A DNA stretch of 64,000 nucleotides from Crassaminicella profunda (GCF_019884785.1 NZ_CP082326.1:3093355-3157354), one strand, 5' to 3'. Shown: positions 1 through 9,734, numbered from the stretch's first letter. Program-made: numbers and translations. Notes: generated by a model not told the origin, from the sequence alone.

Positions 1-3000
1 TTTTGGCTCATCAAATAGAAAATTTTTATCCTGAGCTGAAAGATCCTCGATTAAAAAGCGCTATTGCTACTGTTCATCAAAGATATAGTACAAACACATT
101 CCCATCATGGAGATTAGCTCATCCTTATCGTTATATCTCTCATAATGGTGAAATTAATACCATCAGGGGCAATATTAAATGGATGCATGCTAGAGAAAGT
201 GTCCTTACCTCTAAATTATTTGGTGATGACTTTGAAAAAGTACTTCCTATTGTTCAACCAAACAGCAGTGATTCTTGTAATCTAGATAATGTTTTTGAAC
301 TTCTTGTATTAAATGGTTATTCTATGCCTCATGCTATAAAAATGCTTATGCCTGAAGCTTGGAGATATTACAAAAACATGCCCAAAAGTCTTAGATCCTT
401 TTATGAATATCACGAAGGCTTAATCGAGCCTTGGGATGGACCTGCAACAGTTGTATTTACTGATGGTATTCAAGTAGGAGCTAGTCTTGATCGAAATGGT
501 CTTAGACCTGCAAGATATATGGTTACAAAGGACAATATGGTCATACTCGCTTCAGAATCAGGCGTTCTTAAAATAGATGAAAAAAACATTCTTAAAAAAG
601 GAAAATTAGGTCCAGGACAAATTTTTGTTGTAGATACAAAGGAAAATAAAATTTTAGAAGATGAAGAAATCAAAGAAACCCTTTCAAATGAAAAGGGCTA
701 TGCAAAATGGATTCAAGAAAATGAGATTGATTTAAATAAAGTAAAGTTAAATAAAGATCTACCAAGAATGGACGAGGACACCCTTGTAGAAAAACAAAAA
801 GTGTTTGGGTTTACAGAAGAAGAATTAAGAAGAGTTCTTTCACCTATGGCACAAAAAAGCAAAGAAGCCATTGGATCCATGGGAAATGATGCTCCCCTAG
901 CGGTTCTTTCTGACAAACCCGTACTATTATTTAATTACTTCAGACAACTTTTTGCACAAGTAACCAATCCACCGATTGATCCAATTCGTGAGAAAAAGGT
1001 AATGTCCTTGAACCAATATATCGGTCGCTTAGGAAATATATTGAAAAAGATCAACGAAAAGAAGCCAAATAAATTTATAGAACTTGAACAACCTATTCTT
1101 TATGCTGAAAAAATGGAAAAAATAAAAAATGTCAATATAGATACTTTAAGAAGTATCACCATTCCAATTATTTTTGAAGCAGATCAATACGAAAAAGGAT
1201 TAAAGGATGCTCTTGAATCTTTGATAAAGAGAGTTGAAGAAAGCATCTTACAAGGATATCGTATTATCATTTTAAGTGATCAAAACGTTAATCGCTATCG
1301 TGCACCTATTCCAAGTCTTTTAGCAGTAAGTGCTGTTCATAATCACTTAATCGAAAATAAGCTTAGAACAAAGGTTGATTTAATCATTGAAACAGGAGAA
1401 GCCCGTGATCCATTCCATATGGCACTCCTTCTAGGTTATGGTGCTACAGCAATATACCCCTACCTAGCCCTTGAGTCCATCAACGATCTTATTAAAAAAC
1501 AGCTTTATATAGAAAATATCAGTGTAAAAGAAGCTAGTATGAATTATGTACGAGCTTTAGGTTATGGTATTCGAAAAATCACATCAAAAATGGGAATTTC
1601 AACTTTAAGAAGTTTTAATGGTGCACAAATTTTTGAAGTAATGGGGCTAGATGAAGAAATTGTTCAAAAATATTTTACAGATACACCTTGTCGTTTATCT
1701 GGAATGAAAATGGATGGCATTGCAAAAGAAACATTGATGCGCCATCAAAAAGCATTTGAAATCAACAATAGTACACAGCAGTTAGAGATCGGTGGTCAAA
1801 TTCATTGGAGAAAAAATAATGAAACCCATATATTTAATCCAGATACCATCTCAAAGCTTCAACAATCCTGTAGAACCAATGATTATGATTTATTTAAAGA
1901 ATATTCATCCCTTGTAAATAATCAATCAAAAAAATTAAAAACCATTCGAGGTCTTTTAAACTTTAAAACGGCTAATCCTGTACCAATAGATGAAGTAGAA
2001 TCTGTTGAATCTATCATACAACGATTTGCAACAGGAGCCATGTCTTTTGGATCTCTTGGTAAAGAGGTTCACGAAACACTAGCCATAGCTATGAACCGCA
2101 TAGGTGGTAAAAGTAATTCAGGTGAAGGTGGCGAAGATGATAAGCGTTACATCAAAACTGAAAATGGTGATTATAAACGAAGTGCTATCAAACAAATTGC
2201 CGCTGCAAGATTTGGTGTTACCACTAATTATCTTATCAATGCAAATGAGCTTCAAATAAAAGTTGCACAAGGTGCTAAGCCTGGTGAAGGAGGACACCTT
2301 CCTGGTAAAAAAGTAACAAAAGAAATCGCAAAGGTACGTCATTCATTACCTGGCATCGATTTGATTTCTCCTCCACCACACCATGATATCTATTCTATAG
2401 AAGATTTGGAACAATTGATTTTTGACTTGAAAAATGTAAATCCTTCGTCACGTGTTAGTGTAAAACTCGTTTCTGAATCAGGTGTAGGTACTGTAGCAGC
2501 AGGAGTTGCAAAGGGTAGTGCAGATATGGTTTTAATCAGTGGACATGATGGTGGTACAGGTGCTTCCCCACTCACATCCTTAAAAACAGCAGGGATGCCT
2601 TGGGAGCTTGGTCTTGCTGAAACACAACAAACGCTACTTCTCAATAATCTTAGAAGTAGAATTTCAGTACAAGTTGATGGACAAATGAGAACAGGACGTG
2701 ATGTGGTCATCGGTGCCCTTCTTGGAGCAGAGGAATTTGGTTTTGCAACAGCACCTCTTGTAGTATGTGGATGTATCATGATGCGTCAATGTCACAACAA
2801 TACTTGCCCGGTAGGCGTTGCTACTCAAGATCCAGAGCTTAGAAAACATTTCCAAGGGAAACCTGAACATGTAATCAACTTCTTTCGTTTTATCGCCATG
2901 GAAGTTCGTGAAATCATGAGTGAATTAGGTTTCAAAACAATGGATGAGATGGTTGGAAGAGTAGATCTCCTTCATGTAAATGAAGCTAATAGACATTGGA

Positions 3001-3917
3001 AAACAAAAGATCTTGATTTAAATGCTATTCTATACCGTCCAGAATTACCTGTACGCTTCGGACAAAGAAAAACAGAAAATCAAGCAGATCCAACGATAGA
3101 CATTCTTGATAGAAAACTTCTTGAAATAACAAAGCCTGCTTTAGAAAAGAAAGAAAAGGTAAAAGAATCTTTCCCTATTCAAAATATAGACCGTACAGTT
3201 GGTGCTATGCTTTCTGGACAAATAACAAAGCTTTACGGTAAAGAAGGACTTCCAGAAGATACGATTGACCTTACTTTCATAGGAACATCTGGTCAAAGCT
3301 TTGGTGCCTTCGCTGTGAATGGACTCACATTACGTCTTTATGGGGACAGCAATGATTATCTCGGAAAAGGGTTATCTGGCGGTAAAATTATTGTAACTCC
3401 TAATAAAGAAGCAACCCTCATTCCTACAGAAAACATTATTGCAGGAAATACACTCCTCTACGGAGCAACTTCTGGAGAAGCCTATATCAGCGGAAATGTA
3501 GGAGAAAGATTTGCCGTAAGAAACAGCGGTGCTATTGCTGTTGTTGAAGGTGTGGGAGATCATGGTTGTGAATACATGACAGGGGGACGTGTTGTCATTC
3601 TTGGAAAAACAGGTCGGAATTTTGGTGCTGGTATGAGTGGCGGAATTGCTTATATATTAGATGAAGAAAGCAACTTTAGCACAAAATGTAACTTTGAATT
3701 GATAGAATTAGAGCCTTTAAAAACAACTGATTTTGAATTTGTTAAAAACCTTATTAAAAAACATATTGCCTATACAAATAGTACAAAAGGAAAAGAAATC
3801 CTTGAAAATTGGGATATATATAAGGATAAATTTGTAAGAGCTATTAGTCCTCAATACAAAGAAATCATCGAAAATACGAAAGATACAGATAGTCAGGTGG
3901 TGAAGGATCATGAATAA
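1..3917 (+). CDS. gltB: Glutamate synthase large subunit (partial, 5' end outside window)
   Basis: Large subunit of glutamate synthase: it frees ammonia from glutamine and channels it to 2-oxoglutarate to make glutamate. About 1304 residues are visible against roughly 1500 for the family, so the N-terminal catalytic Cys of the class II amidotransferase lies outside the window. Visible in order are the rest of the amidotransferase domain (HQRYSTNTFPSW), the central domain, the FMN-binding barrel (GAMSFGSLGKEVHETLA, SGEGGEDD), the 3Fe-4S cysteines (CGCIMMRQCHNNTCPVG) and the C-terminal GXGXG beta-helix (SGGKIIV, AGMSGGIAYI). The stop overlaps the gltD start by 8 bases, which implies translational coupling. 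The first in-frame TTG at base 3 is internal and not the real start. Confidence 0.97.
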   Translation, partial: LAHQIENFYPELKDPRLKSAIATVHQRYSTNTFPSWRLAHPYRYISHNGEINTIRGNIKWMHARESVLTSKLFGDDFEKVLPIVQPNSSDSCNLDNVFELLVLNGYSMPHAIKMLMPEAWRYYKNMPKSLRSFYEYHEGLIEPWDGPATVVFTDGIQVGASLDRNGLRPARYMVTKDNMVILASESGVLKIDEKNILKKGKLGPGQIFVVDTKENKILEDEEIKETLSNEKGYAKWIQENEIDLNKVKLNKDLPRMDEDTLVEKQKVFGFTEEELRRVLSPMAQKSKEAIGSMGNDAPLAVLSDKPVLLFNYFRQLFAQVTNPPIDPIREKKVMSLNQYIGRLGNILKKINEKKPNKFIELEQPILYAEKMEKIKNVNIDTLRSITIPIIFEADQYEKGLKDALESLIKRVEESILQGYRIIILSDQNVNRYRAPIPSLLAVSAVHNHLIENKLRTKVDLIIETGEARDPFHMALLLGYGATAIYPYLALESINDLIKKQLYIENISVKEASMNYVRALGYGIRKITSKMGISTLRSFNGAQIFEVMGLDEEIVQKYFTDTPCRLSGMKMDGIAKETLMRHQKAFEINNSTQQLEIGGQIHWRKNNETHIFNPDTISKLQQSCRTNDYDLFKEYSSLVNNQSKKLKTIRGLLNFKTANPVPIDEVESVESIIQRFATGAMSFGSLGKEVHETLAIAMNRIGGKSNSGEGGEDDKRYIKTENGDYKRSAIKQIAAARFGVTTNYLINANELQIKVAQGAKPGEGGHLPGKKVTKEIAKVRHSLPGIDLISPPPHHDIYSIEDLEQLIFDLKNVNPSSRVSVKLVSESGVGTVAAGVAKGSADMVLISGHDGGTGASPLTSLKTAGMPWELGLAETQQTLLLNNLRSRISVQVDGQMRTGRDVVIGALLGAEEFGFATAPLVVCGCIMMRQCHNNTCPVGVATQDPELRKHFQGKPEHVINFFRFIAMEVREIMSELGFKTMDEMVGRVDLLHVNEANRHWKTKDLDLNAILYRPELPVRFGQRKTENQADPTIDILDRKLLEITKPALEKKEKVKESFPIQNIDRTVGAMLSGQITKLYGKEGLPEDTIDLTFIGTSGQSFGAFAVNGLTLRLYGDSNDYLGKGLSGGKIIVTPNKEATLIPTENIIAGNTLLYGATSGEAYISGNVGERFAVRNSGAIAVVEGVGDHGCEYMTGGRVVILGKTGRNFGAGMSGGIAYILDEESNFSTKCNFELIELEPLKTTDFEFVKNLIKKHIAYTNSTKGKEILENWDIYKDKFVRAISPQYKEIIENTKDTDSQVVKDHE

Positions 3918-5334
3918 TCAACCAGGATTCAAAATGTATAATCGCAAAAATGCAAAAAAAATCCCTGCTGATGAAAGAATTAAAAATTATAAAAGTTTCT
4001 ATATTCCTCAATCAGAAGAAGAAATAAAAAAACAAGCATCTCGTTGTATGGATTGTGGCATAGCCTTTTGCAACAATGCTTGCCCTCTAGGAAATGTTTT
4101 GCCTGATTTAAATTATTTGGTTTCTCATAATCATTGGAAAAAAGCCTTCGATATTTTGCAAAGCACGAATAATTTCCCTGAGTTTACAGGAAGACTCTGT
4201 CCTGCTTTATGTGAAGCATCCTGCTGTCTAGGAGTTCATCAAGAACCCATGACGAATCGAGAAATCGAACTGAGTATTATCGAAAAAGGATTTGAAGAAG
4301 GTTGGGTAAAACCTTTAGCTCCTGTAATACGAACTGGTCGCAAGGTTGCCATTATAGGTTCTGGTCCTTCAGGACTTGCAACAGCCCAACAACTTGCAAG
4401 AGCAGGTCATCATGTAACTATATTTGAAAGAGCTGAAAATATAGGTGGCATTTTAGCTTTGGGTATTCCAGATTATAAACTAGAAAAATGGGTCATTGAT
4501 CGAAGAATTAAGCAAATGGAAGAAGAAGGCATTCGCTTTATCACCAATACAAATGTAGGAATCGATATTTCTGTTGAAGCATTAAAAGAAAAATATGACG
4601 CTATTTGCTTAGCAGGTGGATCAACTGTACCTCGAGATTTAGATGTAGAAGGAAGAGTTTTAGATGGGATTCATTTTGCAATGGATTATTTAACTCAACA
4701 AAACCGCATCAATCAAGGGAATGAAATTCCTAATGCAGAACGTATTGATGCTTCTGGAAAAAGTGTTGTCATTATCGGAGGAGGCGACACAGGTGCAGAT
4801 TGCCTTGGTGTAGCAATCCGTCAAGGAGCAAAACAAGTTTATCAATTAGAATTAATGCCTCAGCCACCAGAAAAAAGGACTGAAAAGATGCCATGGCCTA
4901 CTTGGCCTATGATTCTACGCACCAACACCTCTCATGAAGAGGGTGGTAAAAGACAGTGGAGTATTGCAACAAAATATTTTTCTGGAGAAGATGGCAAGGT
5001 TCAAAAAATTCATTGTATAAAGTTACAATGGACGGAAGATACTAATGGCCATCGAAAAATGGAAGAAATCCCAGGAACCGAATTTACATTAGATGCAGAG
5101 CTTGTTCTCTTTGCTATGGGATTCCTTCATCCAGAACAGTCCAATCTTCTTGAAAAACTCGGTGTTGAAGTTGATAAAAGAAAAAATGTCAAAACAGATA
5201 ACCATCATATGACAAATATTTCAGGGATATTTGCTTGTGGAGACATGAGAACAGGTCAATCCCTTGTATGCAAAGCTATTCATGATGGTAGATCAGCAGC
5301 AGAAGCTATAGATGCATACCTGAAAAATCAATAA
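3910..5334 (+). CDS. gltD: Glutamate synthase small subunit, NAD(P)H-dependent
   Basis: Small subunit of glutamate synthase (474 aa, normal length). It takes electrons from NAD(P)H through FAD and 4Fe-4S clusters and passes them to GltB. The N-terminal ferredoxin-like cysteines are visible (CMDCGIAFCNNACPLG and CPALCEASCC). An FAD-binding Rossmann motif follows near residue 150 (GSGPSGLATAQQLARAGH), then an NAD(P)H-binding motif near residue 293 (IGGGDTGADC) and a second FAD motif near the end (GIFACGDMRTGQS). The ATG lies inside the last codons of gltB. The gene is followed at once by a hairpin terminator, so gltBD is a self-contained pair at its 3' end. Confidence 0.97.
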   Translation: MNNQPGFKMYNRKNAKKIPADERIKNYKSFYIPQSEEEIKKQASRCMDCGIAFCNNACPLGNVLPDLNYLVSHNHWKKAFDILQSTNNFPEFTGRLCPALCEASCCLGVHQEPMTNREIELSIIEKGFEEGWVKPLAPVIRTGRKVAIIGSGPSGLATAQQLARAGHHVTIFERAENIGGILALGIPDYKLEKWVIDRRIKQMEEEGIRFITNTNVGIDISVEALKEKYDAICLAGGSTVPRDLDVEGRVLDGIHFAMDYLTQQNRINQGNEIPNAERIDASGKSVVIIGGGDTGADCLGVAIRQGAKQVYQLELMPQPPEKRTEKMPWPTWPMILRTNTSHEEGGKRQWSIATKYFSGEDGKVQKIHCIKLQWTEDTNGHRKMEEIPGTEFTLDAELVLFAMGFLHPEQSNLLEKLGVEVDKRKNVKTDNHHMTNISGIFACGDMRTGQSLVCKAIHDGRSAAEAIDAYLKNQ

Positions 5335-5343
5335 AAATCATAA

Positions 5344-5373
5344 AAAGAGCTGAGAAATTCTTAGCTCTTTTTT
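5344..5373 (+). terminator. Rho-independent terminator of gltBD
   Basis: The inverted repeat AAGAGCTGAG / CTTAGCTCTT with a short loop is followed by a run of T, about 10 bases after the gltD stop. It touches the stop codon of the small minus-strand ORF that converges on it. Confidence 0.85.
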
Positions 5374-5530
5374 ATCCTTCTCCTCTTTGATACTCAACAG
5401 CTTTTCTAATTCGATTCCATCGATTAGCAATCCTGAAGGCTACCTTAGTAGCTTTAGGATTACTTAAATCACATAATTTAAAAAATTGTTTCTCTTGCCT
5501 CTTCATTAGTTCCTCTAGGTTTATAATCAT
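5372..5530 (-). CDS. Small hypothetical protein (52 aa)
   Basis: A short reading frame with ATG at 5530 and TAA at 5372. AAGGGG sits about 12 bases upstream, and an in-frame stop lies just before that. The predicted product is basic and helical, starts MIINLEELMKRQEKQFFK, and later has a Lys/Arg-rich stretch (RIANRWNRIRKAVEYQ). It fills most of the gap between gltD and the MBL-fold gene, and its stop abuts the gltBD terminator. No family is recognised. It could be a conserved small protein, the remnant of a larger gene, or chance; the plausible start signal and amphipathic composition favour a real gene only moderately. Confidence 0.4.
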   Translation of the reverse strand: MIINLEELMKRQEKQFFKLCDLSNPKATKVAFRIANRWNRIRKAVEYQRGEG

Positions 5531-5653
5531 TGTGTAGCTTACACCCCTTCACCGTCATCTTTATTATTATGCCACTACTACATGTCCAACTTTCCTATTG
5601 TAGCTATAATTTATCCTATTTATTTTATGATAATAAAAGCATTGAACGTTCCT

Positions 5654-5700
5654 AAAAATAAAAAATGTGCTATACTCATAAAACCTATAAGTACAGCACA
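5654..5700 (-). terminator. Terminator of the MBL-fold hydrolase gene
   Basis: Read on the minus strand, TGTGCTGTACT and AGTATAGCACA form an 11-base stem with one wobble pair, followed by TTTTTTATTTTT. It begins 5 bases after the gene's stop. Confidence 0.8.
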
Positions 5701-5704
5701 GCTT

Positions 5705-6598
5705 CTATTCCTTTATATATTTTAGAAATCCATTATCCATAATTAACTTAATCCTTCCTGTTTCGTTCAAATATTCAACATAGGATTTTAACATTTTCTC
5801 TACTACAGCATATTTATATATGCTCTTTACACCAATATTCCAATTTTTAATAATAGATTTCATAATATCTTCCTTTGTCATAGCACCATCTATCACATCA
5901 TATACGCTGTCTGCCCTACCCTTATAAAAATCTATATTATCTCCTATTAGTTTTGTAATATCATCATACATTCCTTTATGGGCTACTACATATTTGCTAC
6001 ATTTTAAATCATATAGCTTTTTTTTGCTTTCTAGATCTTCTCTCAATATAAAAGCATAGGGCATTTTTGCGCCCTCCATAACTTCATAACTTATAAGAGC
6101 ATCACCCACATAGGCAACATCATCAGGCGTCGTAATACATATATGTGCAGGGCTATGTCCTGGCGTATGTAGAATTTTAAATTCAGTACCAAACATATTT
6201 ATATTTTCTTGATCATCAAAAACCATTATATCCGTTTCAAGAACCATATGTCCAAAATGTTCTTCTACTCCAGATAATGTTTGACTCCCATAATAAACCT
6301 TTAAATTAACTAACGAACTACAAATAAATGCCTCATAGGCTGCCATAGCAATCTTACAATTATATTTATTCTTAAAATATTTAACGTTTCCTATATGATC
6401 TATATGAATATGACTACATATTATCCCCACTACCTTAAAATTGTTTTTTTCCAAAAGTGCATCTATTCCTTCTCTCTCTCCTTGTGCCCATCCCGAATCT
6501 AACATAATAATATCTTTATCATTCATCTTATAAAAGGGGATGTATGTCATTCCCGTATCAATACAAAATGTATTTCCCTTTACTTTTATGATTTTCAT
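5705..6598 (-). CDS. MBL-fold metallo-hydrolase
   Basis: Metallo-beta-lactamase superfamily hydrolase of 297 aa with a two-metal active site. Ligands visible are the HIHIDH motif at residues 63-68, a second His in HTPGHSPAH, an Asp in YVGDAL and a late His in VVAHKG. It has no signal peptide, so it is cytosolic. The C-terminal 80 residues form a helical region that may cover the active site. The start is well supported by GGAGG eight bases upstream. It is a single gene between its own terminator and the fchA terminator. The substrate cannot be told: superfamily members act on thioesters, lactones, RNA or phosphodiesters, and none of the diagnostic extra motifs for those classes stands out. 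Confidence 0.85.
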   Translation of the reverse strand: MKIIKVKGNTFCIDTGMTYIPFYKMNDKDIIMLDSGWAQGEREGIDALLEKNNFKVVGIICSHIHIDHIGNVKYFKNKYNCKIAMAAYEAFICSSLVNLKVYYGSQTLSGVEEHFGHMVLETDIMVFDDQENINMFGTEFKILHTPGHSPAHICITTPDDVAYVGDALISYEVMEGAKMPYAFILREDLESKKKLYDLKCSKYVVAHKGMYDDITKLIGDNIDFYKGRADSVYDVIDGAMTKEDIMKSIIKNWNIGVKSIYKYAVVEKMLKSYVEYLNETGRIKLIMDNGFLKYIKE

Positions 6599-6689
6599 AT
6601 ACTGCCTCCAACTTTTTCTAGAATTTTTTTACTTCATCCATTTACACTTTTACAACTCAAGTAACTAAAATTATATCACTATCGCTACA

Positions 6690-6732
6690 ATAAAAAAAGA
6701 AAGGCTTGGATCATCTCCCATCCAAGCCTTTC
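6690..6732 (-). terminator. Terminator at the end of the hut/fchA gene run
   Basis: A perfect 12-base stem, GAAAGGCTTGGA / TCCAAGCCTTTC, with a 10-base loop, followed on the minus strand by TCTTTTTTTATTG. It sits 4 bases beyond the fchA stop. Confidence 0.88.
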
Positions 6733-6736
6733 ATGC

Positions 6737-7354
6737 TTATAATACAACCTTTGATAAAATATGCTTTTCTACTTTTCCAACTTGTTCTTCAAGCTCTTTT
6801 ACTTCTTTTGTTACTTTCTCTACAAAAGCTTCATCCTTAATAGAACCTAAGTTAATTTTCACATTATATAAAGCAGATAATACTGCTGTTCTTGCCATCA
6901 TAGCGGCTACAGCACCATCTGTAACAGCATTTTGATTCCCCTTTACAACGATCTTTTCGATAATGGTCATAATTTCAAAAGCATCCTTCCCTACCTCAAG
7001 TGGAACGAGTGTTGCTTTTTTCGTAGCTTCTTGTATCGTTGTTTTTCGAGCTTGTTTTTCTTCATCTGTTTCTTTTGGCAATTTAAAAGCTTTCATTACC
7101 TCATTAAAGGCATCTGAATCTTTATCAATGTCCTCTACAAACTTTGTTCTATATTTTTCTGCCTTTTCTCTAATTACCTTCATTTCTTCTTCTACTTCTG
7201 CATATTTTTTCTTCCCTATAGTCAAGTTTGAAACCATTTCTGTAAGGGCAGCTGATATAGCACCACTAAGGGCTGCAATACTTCCTCCCCCTGGAACAGG
7301 TTCATTAGACGCTGTTTTATCTAAAAATTCTTTTACATTCATATTTACTAGCAT
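6737..7354 (-). CDS. fchA: Formiminotetrahydrofolate cyclodeaminase / methenyl-THF cyclohydrolase family
   Basis: Acts on the folate product of histidine breakdown: 5-formimino-THF to 5,10-methenyl-THF plus ammonia. The 205-residue protein matches the usual length of the FTCD_C/FchA family and shows the family hallmark EPVPGGGSIAALSGA near residues 18-32, then an all-helical fold. The start chosen is the ATG at 7354, which has AGGAGG nine bases upstream; an in-frame extension to 7426 lacks a binding site and would add 24 residues foreign to the family. It is the last gene of the fhs-hutU-ftcD-hutI-fchA run. Some family members act as methenyl-THF cyclohydrolases, so a second hydrolysis step by this protein is possible but not shown. 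Confidence 0.9.
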   Translation of the reverse strand: MLVNMNVKEFLDKTASNEPVPGGGSIAALSGAISAALTEMVSNLTIGKKKYAEVEEEMKVIREKAEKYRTKFVEDIDKDSDAFNEVMKAFKLPKETDEEKQARKTTIQEATKKATLVPLEVGKDAFEIMTIIEKIVVKGNQNAVTDGAVAAMMARTAVLSALYNVKINLGSIKDEAFVEKVTKEVKELEEQVGKVEKHILSKVVL

Positions 7355-7483
7355 ACTCTTTCCTCCTGTTTTTTTATGATTCTTTAAATATTTTCCATAT
7401 ATAGATTTCTCAACATACACATGCATTTACGATAAATTCAGTAATCAAATTGTTTATCTATAGATTATAAACATATTCTTCTA

Positions 7484-8740
7484 TTATTTGGCCTTATCAA
7501 TTACTACTATCCCATCCTTTATAACCTTCTCAACAGTGCTTACCCCTATATGATAAGGAATAAACTCATAAGATGGAAATTCTAATATGACTAAATCGCC
7601 CTTCTTCCCTACATCAATACTACCGATTTTATCTGCTCTTCCTACTGCTGCTGCCCCATTAATGGTAAGAGCTGTTATAGCTTCTTCAATGGTCATATGC
7701 ATATACAATGTAGCTAAAGCAAATACCAAAGGAATAGATTCTGTAAAGCAGCTTCCTGGGTTCAAATCTGTCGCCAAGGCTACTGCACAATTTTGATCAA
7801 TCATATATCTGCCCCTTGCGTATTCTTCCTTTAAACTAAAGGCTGTACAAGGTAGAAGAGTTGATACAACACCACTCTCTGCCATAGCTTTAATGCCTTC
7901 ATCCGATGCTTGAAGTAAATGATCAGCAGATACAGCTCCTAGTTCTGCTGCAAGTTCAGATCCTCCGAATCTTACAATTTCATCTGCATGAAGCTTTAAT
8001 TTCATACCCATTTCTTTCGCACTTGTTAGAAGTTTTCTTGACTGTTCAATAGAAAATACATTTTTCTCGCAGAAAACATCACAAAACTCTGCTAGATTTC
8101 TCTCTACTACTACTGGTAGCACATTTTCAATGATATCATCAATAAATGCATCTTCATTCCCCTTATATTCTTTAGGAACTGCATGGGCTCCTAAATAGGT
8201 TTTTACAATATCTATGGGATGACTTTTTTCTAATTCTTCCATTACTTCTAGCTGTTTGATTTCTGTATCACAATCTAATCCATAACCACTTTTTCCTTCA
8301 ACAGTTGTTACCCCAAAGGAAAGCATGCTATCTAACCTTTTCTTTCCAAGGTTTATAAGTTCTTCTTTTGATGCGCCTCTAGTAGCTTCTACTGTGTTTA
8401 CAATCCCTCCGCCTCTTTTCATAATATCCATATAGCTGTCGCCTCTGAGTCTCCACCCAAATTCTTCTGCACGATATCCACCAAATACAAAGTGGGTATG
8501 AGAGTCTACAAATCCTGGTAAAACGGCTTTTCCCTTTGCATCAATTATCGTATAATTAGATTCATCTATATTCTTTAAAACTTCATCCGTTTTTCCTATA
8601 GCTTGTATGATTCCTTTTTCAATGATTACTGCTCCATTTTCAATCACATGAAGCTCTGACATTTCTTTTCCATGCTTTCCTTTGAATCCACTACAAGTTA
8701 CTACTTGAGAAGCATTTTTTATAATCATATTATTTTTCAT
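7484..8740 (-). CDS. hutI: Imidazolonepropionase
   Basis: Third step of histidine degradation: hydrolyses 4-imidazolone-5-propionate to N-formiminoglutamate in the cytosol. It is an amidohydrolase-superfamily protein of about 418 residues, the normal length. Metal ligands are visible in VDSHTHFVFGG, GAHAVP and KLHADE, with a later Asp in ALATDLNPGS. An N-terminal beta-sandwich (KGIIQAIGKTDEVL) is completed by the C-terminal strand region. Two ATGs lie six bases apart; GGAG is 8 bases from the second (8740) and only 2 from the first (8746), so 8740 is preferred. It lies between ftcD and fchA. Confidence 0.95.
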   Translation of the reverse strand: MKNNMIIKNASQVVTCSGFKGKHGKEMSELHVIENGAVIIEKGIIQAIGKTDEVLKNIDESNYTIIDAKGKAVLPGFVDSHTHFVFGGYRAEEFGWRLRGDSYMDIMKRGGGIVNTVEATRGASKEELINLGKKRLDSMLSFGVTTVEGKSGYGLDCDTEIKQLEVMEELEKSHPIDIVKTYLGAHAVPKEYKGNEDAFIDDIIENVLPVVVERNLAEFCDVFCEKNVFSIEQSRKLLTSAKEMGMKLKLHADEIVRFGGSELAAELGAVSADHLLQASDEGIKAMAESGVVSTLLPCTAFSLKEEYARGRYMIDQNCAVALATDLNPGSCFTESIPLVFALATLYMHMTIEEAITALTINGAAAVGRADKIGSIDVGKKGDLVILEFPSYEFIPYHIGVSTVEKVIKDGIVVIDKAK

Positions 8741-8772
8741 CGTCATTACTCCATTCTATTCATTCATTATTC

Positions 8773-8814
8773 TAGATTAGAGATTGTGATCATCTACCCA
8801 CAATCTCTAATCTA
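8773..8814 (-). other. Intercistronic stem-loop between ftcD and hutI
   Basis: A perfect 16-base inverted repeat (TAGATTAGAGATTGTG / CACAATCTCTAATCTA) with a 10-base loop lies between the ftcD stop and the hutI start. No T-run follows it on the minus strand, so it does not look like a standard terminator. It may stabilise or mark processing of the operon mRNA. Confidence 0.6.
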
Positions 8815-8828
8815 TTTATACTTAATTT

Positions 8829-9734
8829 TTACTCCATTAAATTAGTTTCAATCACTTTATCCATTGAAAAACCATAAAGCCCTAAATAATAAGCTGCTGT
8901 GTCGACTAAAGCCTCCATAGGCACAAGCCCTATGATCTCACTTCCTAAAACATTTACTCCATATCTTTTAGCTTCCATTTTTACTGTCTCAAACACTCTG
9001 TAGATGGAAGTTTTTGTATAATCTGTTATATTCATAGTTACCTGCGTAATTCCTCTTTCTTTGATTTCAACGCCACCTGCCTTTATGTACCTAAATCCAC
9101 CACTTGAATGTCTAATAGCTTTTGAAATTTTATTAGCAATTTCAATATTTTGTGTATCTAAATCGATGTTATAAGCAACTAATGGCATTCTTGCTCCTAC
9201 TGCTGTAACCCCTGCTGTTGGATGAATTTCTGACTTTCCAAAGTCAGGATACCACTCAGGATCTTTTAGCTTTTCTGGCATTCCTTCAAATTGTCCTTTT
9301 CGAACCTTTGCAAGATTTTCTCTTTCAGGCTTACTTGCTGCCTTTTCATATAAAAATACTGGTACGTCAAATCTTTCGTTCATTTCTTTTGCCATTTCCT
9401 TTGCTAACTCTACTGTCTCTGTCATGCTCATATTTTTAATTGGAATAAAAGGTACTACATCTGTTGCTCCCATTCTAGAATGCTGTCCTTCATGAGTATT
9501 CAAATCAATTACTTCTGTAGCAACCCCAATGGCTTCTAGAACTGCTTCTTTTACTGCTTGTGGTTCTCCCATTACCGTTACAACTACTCTATTGTAATCC
9601 TTATCTGCCTCATAATTTAAAAGCTTAACATTTTCTTTTCCCCTAAGAGGTGATACGATTTTTTCTATTTTTTCTAAATCTCTACCTTCACTAAAATTGG
9701 GTACACATTCTACTATTTTTTTTATATCTGCCAT
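8829..9734 (-). CDS. ftcD: Glutamate formimidoyltransferase
   Basis: Transfers the formimino group of N-formiminoglutamate to tetrahydrofolate, giving glutamate and 5-formimino-THF. The 301-residue protein corresponds to the transferase half of mammalian FTCD; the deaminase half is the separate fchA gene. Family features are visible: IVECVPNFSEGRD at the N-terminus, NTHEGQHSRMGATDVVPFIP near residue 80 and HPTAGVTAVGARMPLVAYN near residue 180. The ATG at 9734 has GGGAGG nine bases upstream; an in-frame ATG at 9758 is closer to the upstream hairpin and has no site. This splits the histidine carbon skeleton into glutamate and a C1 unit, linking the cluster to fhs. Confidence 0.95.
   Translation of the reverse strand: MADIKKIVECVPNFSEGRDLEKIEKIVSPLRGKENVKLLNYEADKDYNRVVVTVMGEPQAVKEAVLEAIGVATEVIDLNTHEGQHSRMGATDVVPFIPIKNMSMTETVELAKEMAKEMNERFDVPVFLYEKAASKPERENLAKVRKGQFEGMPEKLKDPEWYPDFGKSEIHPTAGVTAVGARMPLVAYNIDLDTQNIEIANKISKAIRHSSGGFRYIKAGGVEIKERGITQVTMNITDYTKTSIYRVFETVKMEAKRYGVNVLGSEIIGLVPMEALVDTAAYYLGLYGFSMDKVIETNLME

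Noticed and set aside
2390-2779. A 129-codon minus-strand frame inside gltB
   Set aside because: It is the shadow of the highly conserved FMN domain of gltB on the other strand and has no start signal.
6932-7379. Plus-strand frames of 61 and 138 codons inside fchA
   Set aside because: Antisense shadows of fchA without ribosome binding sites; fchA has a perfect family match and start signal.
8747-8828. The hairpin between ftcD and hutI as a Rho-independent terminator
   Set aside because: No T-run follows on the transcribed strand, and hutI and fchA would otherwise lack an evident promoter.
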